Shown piece after piece: positions 52,702-62,549 of a stretch of DNA of 64,000 bases. How positions within the stretch are numbered: the stretch's first letter is position 1; each line of letters opens with the position of its first letter. The stretch spans positions 2,294,001-2,358,000 of the forward strand of contig NZ_CP079737.1 in the NCBI RefSeq assembly GCF_019916025.1, read 5' to 3'. A program made the position numbers and the translations under genes. The stretch is from Paraclostridium bifermentans. GTDB lineage: Bacteria; Bacillota; Clostridia; Peptostreptococcales; Peptostreptococcaceae. The notes below the pieces were generated by a model. That model was not told the DNA's origin. It did not search any database and saw nothing but the letters and a program-made list of their open reading frames with translations.

Positions 52702-52728
52702 GATACGGACAAACGTTTTAACACTTTA
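52702..52728 (-). promoter_or_regulatory. SigD/FliA-like promoter of MCP3
   Basis: Minus strand TAAA, 15-nt spacer, TCCGTATC, 46 nt before the start codon. Confidence 0.7.
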
Positions 52729-52751
52729 GATTTTATTTATCAAATAAAAAT

Positions 52752-52778
52752 AAAAAAAGGCTTATAAAGCCTTTTTTT
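52752..52778 (-). terminator. Terminator of the lipoprotein pair
   Basis: A7GGCTT / AAGCCT7 hairpin with a 3-nt loop after the 52789-53391 gene. Confidence 0.85.
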
Positions 52779-52788
52779 ATTTTTTTAT

Positions 52789-53391
52789 CTATTTAGTTTT
52801 TATTCCAAAGAATTCTTTTGTATCATTCATAAATTTAGTGAAATCTGATTTTACATTTTCATCAACTTTCAATGTATCACTTAGTCCTTGTCTAAATTCC
52901 ACTTCTGATTTAGACATTAAATCATTTGGTATTTCACCTAATTTTTTTATTCTAGTATCTAATTCTTTACTTAATTTTTCTGATTCAGATATTAATTTAT
53001 CATTCATTTCTTTTACTTTAGCATCTTTAGTGTCAACTTTTTTTAGTGATGTTGTAAATTCATCGACTTGCTTCTTGCTTTCTTCATAATTTTTCTTTAA
53101 ATCTGCTACATATTTTTCATTTCCTGGGTAATCTTTTGTAGCTTCATCTACTCTTATTTGCTCATAACCATTGTAGTTGTCCAATCTAGCCATATTAGTT
53201 TGATATAATTTACCAAACTCTGTTTTGTAATTTTCTAAAGTCATATCCTTATACATGTTATCTTGATTTTGAGTTGTTGATTGTGTTACTTTTTTTTCTT
53301 CTGTTTTTTCTGCTGTTTTATTTGTACATCCTACAGCTCCAAAAGTAAGTACTCCTATTAATCCTAGCATTACCAGTTTTGAATATTTCAT
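52789..53391 (-). CDS. Predicted lipoprotein, helical
   Basis: A 200-residue exported lipoprotein: signal sequence with lipobox-like FGAVGC (Cys at about 22), a Lys/Glu/Thr-rich linker, then a highly charged all-helical domain with heptad-like patterns. It is related to the neighbouring 53407-53988 product: both share an MNDKLISESEKL-like helix followed by a short IP turn. The gene ends at a strong terminator and begins 15 nt after its paralogue, so the two are cotranscribed. No known family. Its position beside three four-helix-bundle chemoreceptors is suggestive only. Confidence 0.8.
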   Translation of the reverse strand: MKYSKLVMLGLIGVLTFGAVGCTNKTAEKTEEKKVTQSTTQNQDNMYKDMTLENYKTEFGKLYQTNMARLDNYNGYEQIRVDEATKDYPGNEKYVADLKKNYEESKKQVDEFTTSLKKVDTKDAKVKEMNDKLISESEKLSKELDTRIKKLGEIPNDLMSKSEVEFRQGLSDTLKVDENVKSDFTKFMNDTKEFFGIKTK

Positions 53392-53406
53392 GATTTACCT
53401 CCAAGT

Positions 53407-53988
53407 TTATTTGTTTAATTCTATATTTAAATAACTTTTTATACTTTTTATAGAATTTTCAAACTTATCCGTAATTCTCTCAGATATTTGAAAATTTGAT
53501 TCTATATAATCTATAAAACTATCTGAATCTAAAGAATGTTTTTCGCTGGGGATGGATTCCAAAGCATTTATCTTACTATTTATTTCAGCTATTAAAGTAT
53601 TGCTATTTTCTACTAAATCATTATTCATATCCGTGAGCTTTAAATCTTGCATTACCAAATTATTCATATCTTTCTTAAATCCTGATATATGCCTTTCACA
53701 TATTCCTAGTAAATTTTTGTATTCATCAAGATAGTCTGTATTACTTGTTAGTTCTTGATTTTTCAAAAACTTTTCAGCATTATCAAATTCTTCTATATAT
53801 AGAGGTTCTATATATTTTTTATATGAATTAGTAAATTGCTCATTATATTCAAAGATGCTTAATCCATTTTGATTAACACTTTCATTATTGTTTGAATTAT
53901 GATTAGTACTTTTATAAAAACTACATCCACCTAATAAAACATTACCAATTATGATACAAATCATTGATAATATTTTAATATTACGCAT
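53407..53988 (-). CDS. Predicted lipoprotein, helical (paralogue)
   Basis: A 193-residue lipoprotein with signal sequence and lipobox LLGGC (Cys at about 22), an Asn-rich linker, then a helical domain. Similarity to the following gene is clear in the MNNDLVENSNTL helix and the ESIP turn but modest overall, pointing to an old duplication. The start follows GAAGGAGA. An atypical TAAA...AGAGATAA match upstream could be a weak motor-sigma promoter. Function unknown. Confidence 0.78.
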   Translation of the reverse strand: MRNIKILSMICIIIGNVLLGGCSFYKSTNHNSNNNESVNQNGLSIFEYNEQFTNSYKKYIEPLYIEEFDNAEKFLKNQELTSNTDYLDEYKNLLGICERHISGFKKDMNNLVMQDLKLTDMNNDLVENSNTLIAEINSKINALESIPSEKHSLDSDSFIDYIESNFQISERITDKFENSIKSIKSYLNIELNK

Positions 53989-54062
53989 AAAAATTCTCCT
54001 TCCAACAGACTACATTCATATTATCTCTATAAAATCAAATTTTATTTATCTAAATGAAATAT

Positions 54063-55997
54063 TTATTTTTTCACTTTAACAAAGTACTTTGTATGAAGAA
54101 GTTCATGTGCCTTATGACTCAATGGTTTACCTAAATATTTATCATAAATAGCTTGTACCGCTGGGTTTTCCTTTGATACTCTTAAATCAGATGATTTATC
54201 TATGTTGTTTAATCCCTCTGCTCTTTTTTCTATACTTTCAATTCTTTTTTTAGCTTTAGGTTGACCTCCGCCACCTACACATCCACCTGGACACGCCATT
54301 ATTTCTATTGCATGGAAAAATTCTTCTTTAGCTCTTATTTTATCTAGCATTTTACCAGCTTCCTTTAGTCCATATGCAACTCCTATTCTAAGCTTTATTC
54401 CATCTACTTCTAGGTCACATGATCTAAATGAATCCCATCCTCTTAAGCAAGTAAATTCTACATTTTCTAACTTTTTACCAGTCATGTTTTCTATTGCTGT
54501 TCTAGTTGCAGCTTCAATTACACCACCAGTTCTTCCAAATATTATTCCAGCTCCTGTATATTCACCTAAAACTTGATCTATTTCTTGATCCTCAATTTCT
54601 TTTAAATCAATTCCTGAGTCTTCAAATATTTTTATAAGTTCTCTAGTCGTTATAACATAATCTACATCATAGTTTAGACCTCTTGAAAATTCATGTCTTG
54701 ATGCTTCATACTTCTTAGCTATGCATGGCATTATAGCTACAGAGGTTACTTCATCTCTGCTAAGTCCTTTTTCTTCTTTAGCCCATAAATCTTTAGCAAC
54801 TGTAGCAAACATCTGCATTGGTGATTTTGCACTTGATGGAACATCTAACATATCTCCGTAGTTTTGTTCTATAAATTTAACCCAAGCAGGACAACAAGAT
54901 GTAAGTATTGGAAGCTTAACATCTTCATCCCCTGCGAAGTGTTTTTCTAATCTTTCTTGTAGTTCCGCTGCTTCTTCCATTATTGTAAGGTCTGCTGCCC
55001 AAGTAGTATCAAATACATAGTCTACACCTAACTTTCTAAGTGCAGCCGCAATTTTTTTCTCAACATTTGTCCCTGGTTCAAACCCAAACGCTTCTCCTAT
55101 AGCTACCCTTATAGCTGGTGCCATTTGAGTAATTACAATTTTATTAGGAGTAGCTAAATCTCTTAAAAATTTAAGAGTATTATCTCCAGCAGTTATCGCA
55201 TCAACTGGGCATGATGCTATACATTGACCACAATGAGTACATCTATTGTAGTCAATATAGTGTTGTTCTTTTCTTTCTCCTACTATACAGTCAACAGGAC
55301 AAGCTCTTTTGCATGCTCCACATCCTATACATTTACCTGTTATTGTAAGCTTAACAAGATTATTACATTGAGCTGTATAGCACTTTTCATCTTCTATATG
55401 TTCTTCTATTTCTCCATAAAACTTATCTATTATTTCTTGCATTATATTGTGTTTTTGATTTAAAGTATTTTTTACTTCATTTGCAAGCTCTCTTAATATG
55501 AAAATATCTCTCATATTAGATCTGCCTTTACTAATTCTATCTAATATCTTCCACATTTCCATTATTTCATTTTTAACTTTTGCATATTTTTTAAATTTAT
55601 CATCTTTCATTTTTCCCATTAAGAAATCTATGTAGAATTTAGCATACTGAACTATACAGTCTTCTTGAGAAAGAATTATTATAGTTCTACTACACTCTGA
55701 GTTAAACAAAGTAAAATCTAGTTCTTTGTCTAAACTATCTTCTGTTAAAAAACCTCCAAATGGAATTCCTAATTGAGCGGCTTTAAAATCCCTATTTTTT
55801 ATTATTCCTCCAGCTAAATCTATAATATCCTTAAGTGTTGCACTTTCCGGAACTTCTATAATTCCAGGGTTATTTATTTTACCTGAAATAGCAATCTTTC
55901 TACTACTATCAGTAATTTGCTTTAGCTCTTCTTCACTAAACACTGTGAAAACAGATCCCAATGAACTTTGAATTATTGTTGATTTATTATCTCCCAT
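54063..55997 (-). CDS. [FeFe]-hydrogenase with degenerate NuoF-like N-terminus
   Basis: This enzyme reduces protons or oxidises H2 in the cytoplasm, 644 residues. The H-cluster motifs are intact: TSCCPAW (366-372), MPCIAKKYE (423-431) and ACPGGCVGGGGQP (568-580). Two ferredoxin-type 4Fe-4S motifs precede them (CIGCGACKRACP and CTHCGQCIASCP). The first 200 residues resemble the C-terminal SLBB and 4Fe-4S region of NuoF/HydB (GGFLTEDSLDKELDF). The cysteines of that cluster (SCGKCxPC in relatives) are missing, replaced by a Lys-rich stretch. No other hydrogenase subunits are adjacent. Start behind AAGGAGAG. No clear terminator precedes the lipoprotein genes downstream. Confidence 0.92.
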   Translation of the reverse strand: MGDNKSTIIQSSLGSVFTVFSEEELKQITDSSRKIAISGKINNPGIIEVPESATLKDIIDLAGGIIKNRDFKAAQLGIPFGGFLTEDSLDKELDFTLFNSECSRTIIILSQEDCIVQYAKFYIDFLMGKMKDDKFKKYAKVKNEIMEMWKILDRISKGRSNMRDIFILRELANEVKNTLNQKHNIMQEIIDKFYGEIEEHIEDEKCYTAQCNNLVKLTITGKCIGCGACKRACPVDCIVGERKEQHYIDYNRCTHCGQCIASCPVDAITAGDNTLKFLRDLATPNKIVITQMAPAIRVAIGEAFGFEPGTNVEKKIAAALRKLGVDYVFDTTWAADLTIMEEAAELQERLEKHFAGDEDVKLPILTSCCPAWVKFIEQNYGDMLDVPSSAKSPMQMFATVAKDLWAKEEKGLSRDEVTSVAIMPCIAKKYEASRHEFSRGLNYDVDYVITTRELIKIFEDSGIDLKEIEDQEIDQVLGEYTGAGIIFGRTGGVIEAATRTAIENMTGKKLENVEFTCLRGWDSFRSCDLEVDGIKLRIGVAYGLKEAGKMLDKIRAKEEFFHAIEIMACPGGCVGGGGQPKAKKRIESIEKRAEGLNNIDKSSDLRVSKENPAVQAIYDKYLGKPLSHKAHELLHTKYFVKVKK

Positions 55998-56087
55998 TTT
56001 GAACTCTCCTTAAATAGAAATTAAATTTACATTATTAATTAACTTCTCCATTATTGTAACATAATATTCCAATTAATTTTTGTAAAA

Positions 56088-56128
56088 AAAAAGTTAAGTT
56101 GAAACATAATGTCTCAACTTAACTTTTT
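56088..56128 (-). terminator. Terminator of the rpsB-ispG operon
   Basis: 15-bp stem AAAAAGTTAAGTTGA / TCAACTTAACTTTTT with 11-nt loop after ispG. Confidence 0.85.
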
Positions 56129-56129
56129 A

Positions 56130-57191
56130 TTATTTATTAAATTTATCTATCTCATTCAACAACTCTTCAACTAAGTTATCGCCCTTTATTTTTCTGATTA
56201 TTTCACCTTTTTTAAATAATAATCCTTCCCCTTTTCCTCCTGCAATTCCTATATCTGCTTCTTTAGCTTCTCCAGGACCGTTAACTGCACACCCCATTAT
56301 AGCAACAGTCATATCCTTATCTACTTTATTGATTTTTTCTTCAACTTCATTTACTACACTTATAAGATCTATATTACATCTTCCACATGTTGGGCAAGAT
56401 ATAACCTTTATTTTATCATTTAGTAAATCCAAGCTTCTAAGTATCTCTTTACCTACTATAACCTCTTCTGTAGGGTCTCCTGTAAGAGATATTCTTATAG
56501 TATCTCCTATTCCTTTTAATAAAAGAGCACCTACTCCTATAGAAGATTTTATAGTTCCTTTTTTCACACTTCCTGATTCTGTTATCCCTATATGAAGAGG
56601 GTAATCAACTTTTTTAGATATAAGTTCATATGCCTCTATAGTTTTGTAGATATCAGATGATTTAAGCGATATAACAATATTGCAAAAATCTAAATCTTCA
56701 AGTATTTTAACATGCCCAAGAGCACTTTCTACAAGAGCTTCAGCTGTAGCAGATCCATACTTTTCTAGAAGTTCTTTTTCTAATGAACCTCCATTTACAC
56801 CTATTCTTATTTTAAGATTTTTTTCTTTACATTTATTTACAACCATCTTAACTTTCTCTATACTACCTATATTTCCTGGGTTAATTCTAACTCCATCAAC
56901 CCCTTGGTCAATAGCCTCTAAAGCTAATCTATGGTCAAAATGTATATCTGCAATCACAGGTATATTTACATTTTTCTTAATTTCACCTATATTTTTAGCA
57001 GCTTCCATATCTGGAACAGCAACTCTAACTACATCACATCCAACTTCTTCTAATCTTTTAATTTGTTCTATTGTAGCTTTTGCATCTCTTGTATCTGTAT
57101 TTGTCATAGATTGTATAGATATAGGATTGTTCCCACCTATCTTTAAACTTCCTACACTAACTTCTCTACTAAGTCTTCTTTCGTAACTCAT
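56130..57191 (-). CDS. ispG: 4-hydroxy-3-methylbut-2-enyl diphosphate synthase
   Basis: The penultimate step of the MEP isoprenoid pathway, an Fe-S enzyme. 353 residues, usual bacterial length. It has the TIM-barrel part ([28 protein letters not shown]) and the cluster-binding cysteines in SCPTCGR and [12 protein letters not shown]. The start at 57191 follows AAGGTGAG; the frame from 57233 would overlap rseP. Last gene of the operon that also encodes dxr and uppS, so precursor supply and use are linked. Confidence 0.95.
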   Translation of the reverse strand: MSYERRLSREVSVGSLKIGGNNPISIQSMTNTDTRDAKATIEQIKRLEEVGCDVVRVAVPDMEAAKNIGEIKKNVNIPVIADIHFDHRLALEAIDQGVDGVRINPGNIGSIEKVKMVVNKCKEKNLKIRIGVNGGSLEKELLEKYGSATAEALVESALGHVKILEDLDFCNIVISLKSSDIYKTIEAYELISKKVDYPLHIGITESGSVKKGTIKSSIGVGALLLKGIGDTIRISLTGDPTEEVIVGKEILRSLDLLNDKIKVISCPTCGRCNIDLISVVNEVEEKINKVDKDMTVAIMGCAVNGPGEAKEADIGIAGGKGEGLLFKKGEIIRKIKGDNLVEELLNEIDKFNK

Positions 57192-57222
57192 AATCTCACC
57201 TTCACTTTCTAGTAAAACGTTG

Positions 57223-58242
57223 CTACATTCCAACTAATCTAACTATGTCTTTATATGTTACAAATAACATAAACACCATTAATGCTCCAAATCCAATTAG
57301 ATTTACCATACCTTCTTTTTCTGGATCTATCTTTTTCCCACCTCTTAAAAACTCTATAAATAAGAAGAATAATCTTCCTCCATCAAGAGCTGGTATAGGA
57401 AGTAAATTCAATACCCCTAAATTTAAACTTATTACAGCTGCTAAATATAACACATTAATTACACCTACTTTTGTAGCATCTGCAACTATGCTTATTACAC
57501 CTATAGGCCCTGCAACTGACCCTTCTAATCCACCTGGTAAATTTCCTGTTATTAATTTCCCTAAAAATGCAATCATTTGACTTAACATAGCTATTGTTGA
57601 TTTTATAGCCATTCCAAATGATCCCAGAATATCTTTTTTATTTTCTGGATATATACCTATTATATAGTTACCCTCTTTAGACTCTGGAGTAACTTCTACA
57701 TTTTTTTCTTTTCCATTTCTATCAATAGTTAATTTTAATTCTTTTCCCTTAGAACCTTGAATACTTTTGCTTAACTCATTCCAACTTTTTATATTACTAC
57801 CATTGATTTCAGTTATAGTATCTCCAGCTTGAATTCCAGCTTTTTGAGCAACACTTCCATCTATAACATTTTTTAGTGTTGTGCTTGGCATTCCTTGATA
57901 CATGTATATACCAGCTAAAATTACAGCTGTAAGAATTATATTAAAAAATGGTCCTGCAAATAATATACTTGCCCTTTGAAGTATACTCTTATTTCCAAAT
58001 GCTCTTGGATCATGTGAGTCTCCATCTTCACCTTCCATAGCAACATATCCTCCAAGAGGAAGTAGTCTTATGCTATATACAGTTTCACCTTTTTTAAAGC
58101 TATATATTTTCGGTCCCATACCAATAGCAAATTCATGAATTCTAACACCTGCTTTTTTTGCAAATAAAAAGTGTCCAAGTTCATGAATAAAAACTATCAC
58201 ACCAAAAGCTAAAATAGCTATTAATATAGTTATTATATTCAT
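57223..58242 (-). CDS. rseP: Site-2 protease RseP/RasP (M50)
   Basis: An intramembrane zinc metalloprotease that cleaves anti-sigma factors and signal-peptide remnants. 339 residues, with the zinc site HELGH near residue 20, a PDZ domain (about 115-200) and the second motif [13 protein letters not shown] containing the Asp ligand. Four transmembrane helices. Starts 12 nt after dxr within the lipid/isoprenoid operon, as is common in Firmicutes. Confidence 0.94.
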   Translation of the reverse strand: MNIITILIAILAFGVIVFIHELGHFLFAKKAGVRIHEFAIGMGPKIYSFKKGETVYSIRLLPLGGYVAMEGEDGDSHDPRAFGNKSILQRASILFAGPFFNIILTAVILAGIYMYQGMPSTTLKNVIDGSVAQKAGIQAGDTITEINGSNIKSWNELSKSIQGSKGKELKLTIDRNGKEKNVEVTPESKEGNYIIGIYPENKKDILGSFGMAIKSTIAMLSQMIAFLGKLITGNLPGGLEGSVAGPIGVISIVADATKVGVINVLYLAAVISLNLGVLNLLPIPALDGGRLFFLFIEFLRGGKKIDPEKEGMVNLIGFGALMVFMLFVTYKDIVRLVGM

Positions 58243-58254
58243 ATTTTCACCATC

Positions 58255-59406
58255 CTATTTTATACACTGTTTTACAAACTCACGGCTCCAATTGTCTATA
58301 TGTAATATCTCTTCTAATGTCGGTTTTTCTATACTTTTATGTGCTTCTAACGTTTTTTCAATATACTTAGGAATATCGTAAAACTTAATTTTATCTTCTA
58401 AGAACTCATTTACTAAAACTTCATTTGCCGCATTTAATACTGCACAATATGTACCTCCCATTTTTAAACTATCATAAGCTAGTTTCAAGCATGGGAACGT
58501 ATTTAAATCTGGCTTTTCAAATGTTAAACTGCTTAGTTTAGAAAAATCTAATCTTTCAAAATCATTAAGTAGTCTATTTGGATATGTTAGAGCATACTGT
58601 ATAGGTAATTTCATATCAGGGCATCCCATCTGAGCAATTATAGAGCTATCTACAAACTGAACCATAGAATGTATTATACTTTGGGGGTGAACCACTACAT
58701 CTATTTTATCCGGTTCTACATTAAATAACCATTTAGCTTCTATAACTTCTAATCCTTTATTCATAAGAGTTGATGAGTCTATGCTGATTTTTCTTCCCAT
58801 ACTCCAATTCGGATGTTTTAATGCTTCATTTTTAGTTACATATTCTAGTTCTTGCTTAGATTTTCCTCTAAATGGTCCTCCTGATGCAGTTAAAATTATA
58901 CTATCTATTTCTTTGTTATTTTCACCATTTAAGCATTGAAATATAGCACTATGTTCACTATCTACAGGAAGTATATCTACATTTCTTTTCTTCGCCTCTT
59001 CCATTACCAATTGACCTGCTGTAACTAAAGTTTCTTTATTTGCAAGTGCTATAGTCTTACCTTTTTTTATTGCCTCAAGAGTAGGCACTAAACCTATCAT
59101 ACCTACTATAGCAGTTAAAAGTACATCTATTTCATCTAAAGATGATATTTGTACCAGGCCTTCCATTCCACTTAAAACTTTTATGTCTATATCGCTTGGT
59201 ATCATATTTTTTAATGCTTTAGCACTATCTTCATCATATACAGCAGCATACTTTGGTTTAAATTCAATTATTTGTTCTAATAATAAATTTATGCTACTAT
59301 TTGCAGATATAGCTACTACTTCAAACTTATCTTTATTTTTTCTCACTACATCTAATGTTTGAGTTCCTATAGAACCTGTTGACCCCAATATTGATATTCT
59401 TTTCAT
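58255..59406 (-). CDS. dxr: 1-deoxy-D-xylulose 5-phosphate reductoisomerase
   Basis: The first committed step of the MEP pathway, using NADPH. 383 residues with [13 protein letters not shown] (NADPH site), [20 protein letters not shown] and the active-site loop [13 protein letters not shown], all intact. Between cdsA and rseP on the minus strand. Confidence 0.96.
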   Translation of the reverse strand: MKRISILGSTGSIGTQTLDVVRKNKDKFEVVAISANSSINLLLEQIIEFKPKYAAVYDEDSAKALKNMIPSDIDIKVLSGMEGLVQISSLDEIDVLLTAIVGMIGLVPTLEAIKKGKTIALANKETLVTAGQLVMEEAKKRNVDILPVDSEHSAIFQCLNGENNKEIDSIILTASGGPFRGKSKQELEYVTKNEALKHPNWSMGRKISIDSSTLMNKGLEVIEAKWLFNVEPDKIDVVVHPQSIIHSMVQFVDSSIIAQMGCPDMKLPIQYALTYPNRLLNDFERLDFSKLSSLTFEKPDLNTFPCLKLAYDSLKMGGTYCAVLNAANEVLVNEFLEDKIKFYDIPKYIEKTLEAHKSIEKPTLEEILHIDNWSREFVKQCIK

Positions 59407-59450
59407 TGCCTTTGTATTCCTTTCTGATAATTTAAATATTATACAATTAA

Positions 59451-59472
59451 AGCTTCAGAAACCCCTGAAGCT
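59451..59472 (-). other. Intercistronic hairpin cdsA-dxr
   Basis: AGCTTCAG / CTGAAGCT with 6-nt loop overlapping the cdsA stop; weak T-run, so possibly a processing or partial termination site. Confidence 0.45.
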
Positions 59473-60247
59473 AAATAAATAAATATATTGCATAATAAAC
59501 AAATGGTGCTACTAGTATAACACTATCAAATCTATCTAATATACCACCATGTCCTGGTATTAATTTTCCATAATCTTTTATTCCTACGTATCTTTTTATA
59601 GCTGATGCAAATAGATCTCCAAATTGTGCTACAATACTTCCTATGCTTCCCACTAAAACCATGTGAGGTATATCTAACTTGAATATATAGCCAAATATTA
59701 CACAACAAATCGTAGATCCTAAAATTCCACCAATACTGCCTTCGATTGTCTTTTTAGGACTTATTGTAGGTATTAGTTTGTGTTTTCCAAATAAATACCC
59801 ACTAAAATATGCAAATGTATCTGTCATGAATGATATAATAAATATCAACCATACATAAATTGCACCTAATTTAAAATCATTAATTGTTAAAACTATATAA
59901 TCTAAAAATATAGGAACATAAAATATTCCGATAAACGTTATAGAAAAATCTATAATATTTTTTTTGCCTGATAAAATATAAATTATTCCTACCAAAAATA
60001 GTAAAAATACAATTACATATGTGTATTCATTTTTCAAATTTAAAATATGCTTTAAAGACAAGTATACGGCAAATAAATATCCTAAAATACTTATAGGTTG
60101 TATATTCTTACTTTTAAATGCCTTATAAAACTCATCCAATGCAATAATTCCTATAATAGCTTCTGCTATATATAGTGGTAGCCCCCCATATATTACAAAT
60201 AGTAATAATGGTATTAGCGCTAATGCAGCAATGATTCTTACAACCAT
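59471..60247 (-). CDS. cdsA: Phosphatidate cytidylyltransferase
   Basis: This makes CDP-diacylglycerol from phosphatidate and CTP. 258 residues with about seven hydrophobic helices and the C-terminal signature FGDLFASAIKRYVGIKDYGKLIPGHGG (residues about 205-231, with the metal-binding Asp residues). Follows uppS by 12 nt, in the standard uppS-cdsA-dxr-rseP order. Confidence 0.94.
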   Translation of the reverse strand: MVVRIIAALALIPLLLFVIYGGLPLYIAEAIIGIIALDEFYKAFKSKNIQPISILGYLFAVYLSLKHILNLKNEYTYVIVFLLFLVGIIYILSGKKNIIDFSITFIGIFYVPIFLDYIVLTINDFKLGAIYVWLIFIISFMTDTFAYFSGYLFGKHKLIPTISPKKTIEGSIGGILGSTICCVIFGYIFKLDIPHMVLVGSIGSIVAQFGDLFASAIKRYVGIKDYGKLIPGHGGILDRFDSVILVAPFVYYAIYLFI

Positions 60248-60259
60248 AAAATAATCTCC

Positions 60260-60994
60260 TTACTTAAGTCCACCAAACCTTCTGTCTCTACTTTGGTAAA
60301 CATATATAGCTTTTCTTACTTCATTCCCATCGAAGTCAGGCCAGTATACATCTGTAAAATAAAATTCTGAATATGCAATTTCCCATAATAAGAAGTTACT
60401 TATTCTCTGTTCACCACTAGTTCTTATAATTAAGTCTGGGTCTGGTATAGACTTAGTGCTTAAATATTTTGTTATAGTATCTTCAGTTATATCTTCTATA
60501 TCTATTTTACCACTTTTACAATTTTTTACTATATCTACAACTGCATTTTTTATATCATTTCTACTACCATAATTTAATGCTATATTTAAGTTTAATCCAG
60601 TATTATCTTTAGTTATATCAATTGCATTTTTTATAGCATCTAGAGATTTACCAGGTAATACATCTATATCACCAATAGTTGTTATTTTTACATTATTTTT
60701 ATGTAGTTCTTTAAGTTCTTTGTTTAGATATGTATATAGTAGGTTCATCAAAGCATCTACCTCTAACTTTGGTCTTTTCCAATTTTCTGTAGAAAATGCA
60801 TATAAAGTTAAGTGCTTTACCCCTAATGCTGAACATTCTTTAGTTACAGCTCTTATAGCTTCAACTCCAGCTTTATGACCCACTGTTCTTGGAAGGAGTC
60901 TTTCTTTTGCCCATCTCCCATTCCCGTCCATTATTATTGCTATATGAGTAGGTACGTTACTTAAGTTTATGTCATATATAGTGTTTTTATTCAT
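60260..60994 (-). CDS. uppS: Undecaprenyl diphosphate synthase
   Basis: A cis-prenyltransferase making the C55 carrier for peptidoglycan. 244 residues with IIMDGNGRWA, HKAGVEAIR, LTLYAFSTENWKRP and IRTSGEQRISNFLLW, all family boxes. Start behind GGGAGGT. It feeds cell-wall lipid carrier from isoprenoid precursors made by dxr and ispG in the same operon. Confidence 0.96.
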   Translation of the reverse strand: MNKNTIYDINLSNVPTHIAIIMDGNGRWAKERLLPRTVGHKAGVEAIRAVTKECSALGVKHLTLYAFSTENWKRPKLEVDALMNLLYTYLNKELKELHKNNVKITTIGDIDVLPGKSLDAIKNAIDITKDNTGLNLNIALNYGSRNDIKNAVVDIVKNCKSGKIDIEDITEDTITKYLSTKSIPDPDLIIRTSGEQRISNFLLWEIAYSEFYFTDVYWPDFDGNEVRKAIYVYQSRDRRFGGLK

Positions 60995-61017
60995 AAACTA
61001 CCTCCCAATAAAATTTT

Positions 61018-61041
61018 CTGACTCCTATTTTAAGGAGTCAG
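61018..61041 (-). other. Hairpin over the stop of the 67-aa ORF
   Basis: CTGACTCCT / AGGAGTCAG, 9-bp stem. It lies between the 67-aa ORF and uppS, overlapping the stop codon; no strong T-run, so likely leaky or for processing. Confidence 0.5.
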
Positions 61042-61228
61042 CAAAGTATGTTTGTATTATTTCTATACTATTTCCTACTTTAGATATTTTAATAACTCTA
61101 GGAATAATTAAAGTATCTTGATCTTTGTAGCCATTTATAGTAGTTATAGTATATTGTTTGTTTTCTTTTTTAAAAAAGCTCTCTACTTCTTCAGTATGAA
61201 GTCCTAATAAGTTATAATAACTTTCCAA
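61025..61228 (-). CDS. Hypothetical protein, 67 aa, between frr and uppS
   Basis: A short cytoplasmic protein with no motif I recognise. It has a mixed alpha/beta look (helix about 2-20, then strands with TITTINGY and IPRVIKISKVGNSIEI). The start is a TTG at 61228, two nt after the frr stop, with GGCGG inside frr as ribosome site, so translation is coupled. Codon use and the tight position support a real gene. Function unknown. Confidence 0.6.
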   Translation of the reverse strand: MESYYNLLGLHTEEVESFFKKENKQYTITTINGYKDQDTLIIPRVIKISKVGNSIEIIQTYFADSLK

Positions 61229-61230
61229 TA

Positions 61231-61788
61231 TTATACCGCCATTATATCTTGTTCTTTAGCTTTTAATAACGCATCTACTTCTTTTACAAACTTATCAGTT
61301 AATTTTTGAACTTCATCTTGAGATTTCTTTAAATCGTCTTCAGTTATATCGCCATCTTTTTCCATTTTTTTAAGTTTATCGTTAGCATCTCTTCTTTCAT
61401 TTCTTAATCTAACTTTAAACTCTTCTGATACTTTACCAGCTTGTTTAGCTAATTCTTTTCTTCTTTCTTCTGTTAAAGCTGGAACTGATATTCTTATAAC
61501 TTGTCCATCATTAGTTGGGTTTAATCCTAAATCTGAGTTTCTTATAGCTTTCTCTATTTCAGCCATAGCAGTCTTATCCCAAGGATTTATCATTAAAGTT
61601 CTAGGTTCTGGAACTGATATTGCACCTACTTGATTTACAGGAGTTGGTGTTCCATAATAATCAACTCTTATTTTATCTAACATTTGAGCATTAGCTCTTC
61701 CTGCTCTTATTGTAGTGAATTCTGATTTAAGAGCTTCTATTGTTTTATTCATTTTTTCTTCTAATTGTTTTTTTACTTGTGCGCTCAT
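61231..61788 (-). CDS. frr: Ribosome recycling factor
   Basis: RRF splits post-termination ribosomes with EF-G. 185 residues, exactly the family size, with TIRAGRANAQMLDKI, the hinge-spanning VNQVGAISVPEPRTL and the C-terminal KKMEKDGDITEDD region. Start behind AAGGAGG. Between pyrH and the 67-aa ORF. Confidence 0.97.
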   Translation of the reverse strand: MSAQVKKQLEEKMNKTIEALKSEFTTIRAGRANAQMLDKIRVDYYGTPTPVNQVGAISVPEPRTLMINPWDKTAMAEIEKAIRNSDLGLNPTNDGQVIRISVPALTEERRKELAKQAGKVSEEFKVRLRNERRDANDKLKKMEKDGDITEDDLKKSQDEVQKLTDKFVKEVDALLKAKEQDIMAV

Positions 61789-61812
61789 TATATTTTCCTC
61801 CTTAATAATTTA

Positions 61813-62517
61813 TTATTTTACAGTAGTTCCTATATTTTCACCCATAACCGCTTTTATTATATTCTCTGTAGAAAGTTCAAATACCTTTATTGGTATCTTA
61901 TTATCCATACATAAAGATGTAGCAGTTGAGTCCATAACTTTAAGTTCTTTTTGTAAAACTTCTATATAACTAAGTTCTGTAAACTTTTTAGCATCCGCAT
62001 GTACCTTTGGATCTTTATCATATACTGCATCAACATTTTTTGCTAATAATATAACTTCTGATTCCATTTCTGCAGCACGAAGTGCAGCTGCTGTATCAGT
62101 TGAGAAGTAAGGATTTCCTGTTCCCGCTCCGAATATAACAACTCTAGATTTTTCTAAGTGTCTAACTGCCTTTCTTCTTATATAAGGTTCTGCTATTTGT
62201 CTCATTTCTATAGCAGTTTGCACTCTTGTTAATACATCTATGTTTTCAAGAGCATCTTGTAGAGCCATAGCATTCATAACTGTAGCTAACATTCCTATGT
62301 AGTCAGCAGTAGTTCTGTCCATACCTTCTGATGTTCTTCCTCTCCAGAAGTTACCTCCTCCAACAACTACAGCTACTTCTACACCTATACCTTGAATTTG
62401 TTTTATAGCATTAGCTATCTCATTTACAACATCATTGTTTATACCAAATCCCTTTTCTCCAGCTAGTGCTTCTCCACTTAATTTAAGTAATACTCTTTTA
62501 TACATCGGCTTTGTCAT
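61813..62517 (-). CDS. pyrH: Uridylate kinase
   Basis: This phosphorylates UMP to UDP, a hexameric amino-acid-kinase-fold enzyme. 234 residues with [20 protein letters not shown], and [12 protein letters not shown]. Start behind AGGAGG. Between tsf (after a terminator) and frr. Confidence 0.97.
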   Translation of the reverse strand: MTKPMYKRVLLKLSGEALAGEKGFGINNDVVNEIANAIKQIQGIGVEVAVVVGGGNFWRGRTSEGMDRTTADYIGMLATVMNAMALQDALENIDVLTRVQTAIEMRQIAEPYIRRKAVRHLEKSRVVIFGAGTGNPYFSTDTAAALRAAEMESEVILLAKNVDAVYDKDPKVHADAKKFTELSYIEVLQKELKVMDSTATSLCMDNKIPIKVFELSTENIIKAVMGENIGTTVK

Positions 62518-62549
62518 TTGAAATCCTCCTTAGTTAATCCACTTTTTAA

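Noticed and set aside
53989-54062. SigD promoter for the lipoprotein pair
   Set aside because: TAAA followed by AGAGATAA can be found, but spacing is 16 and the CCG core is missing, unlike the three clear MCP promoters.
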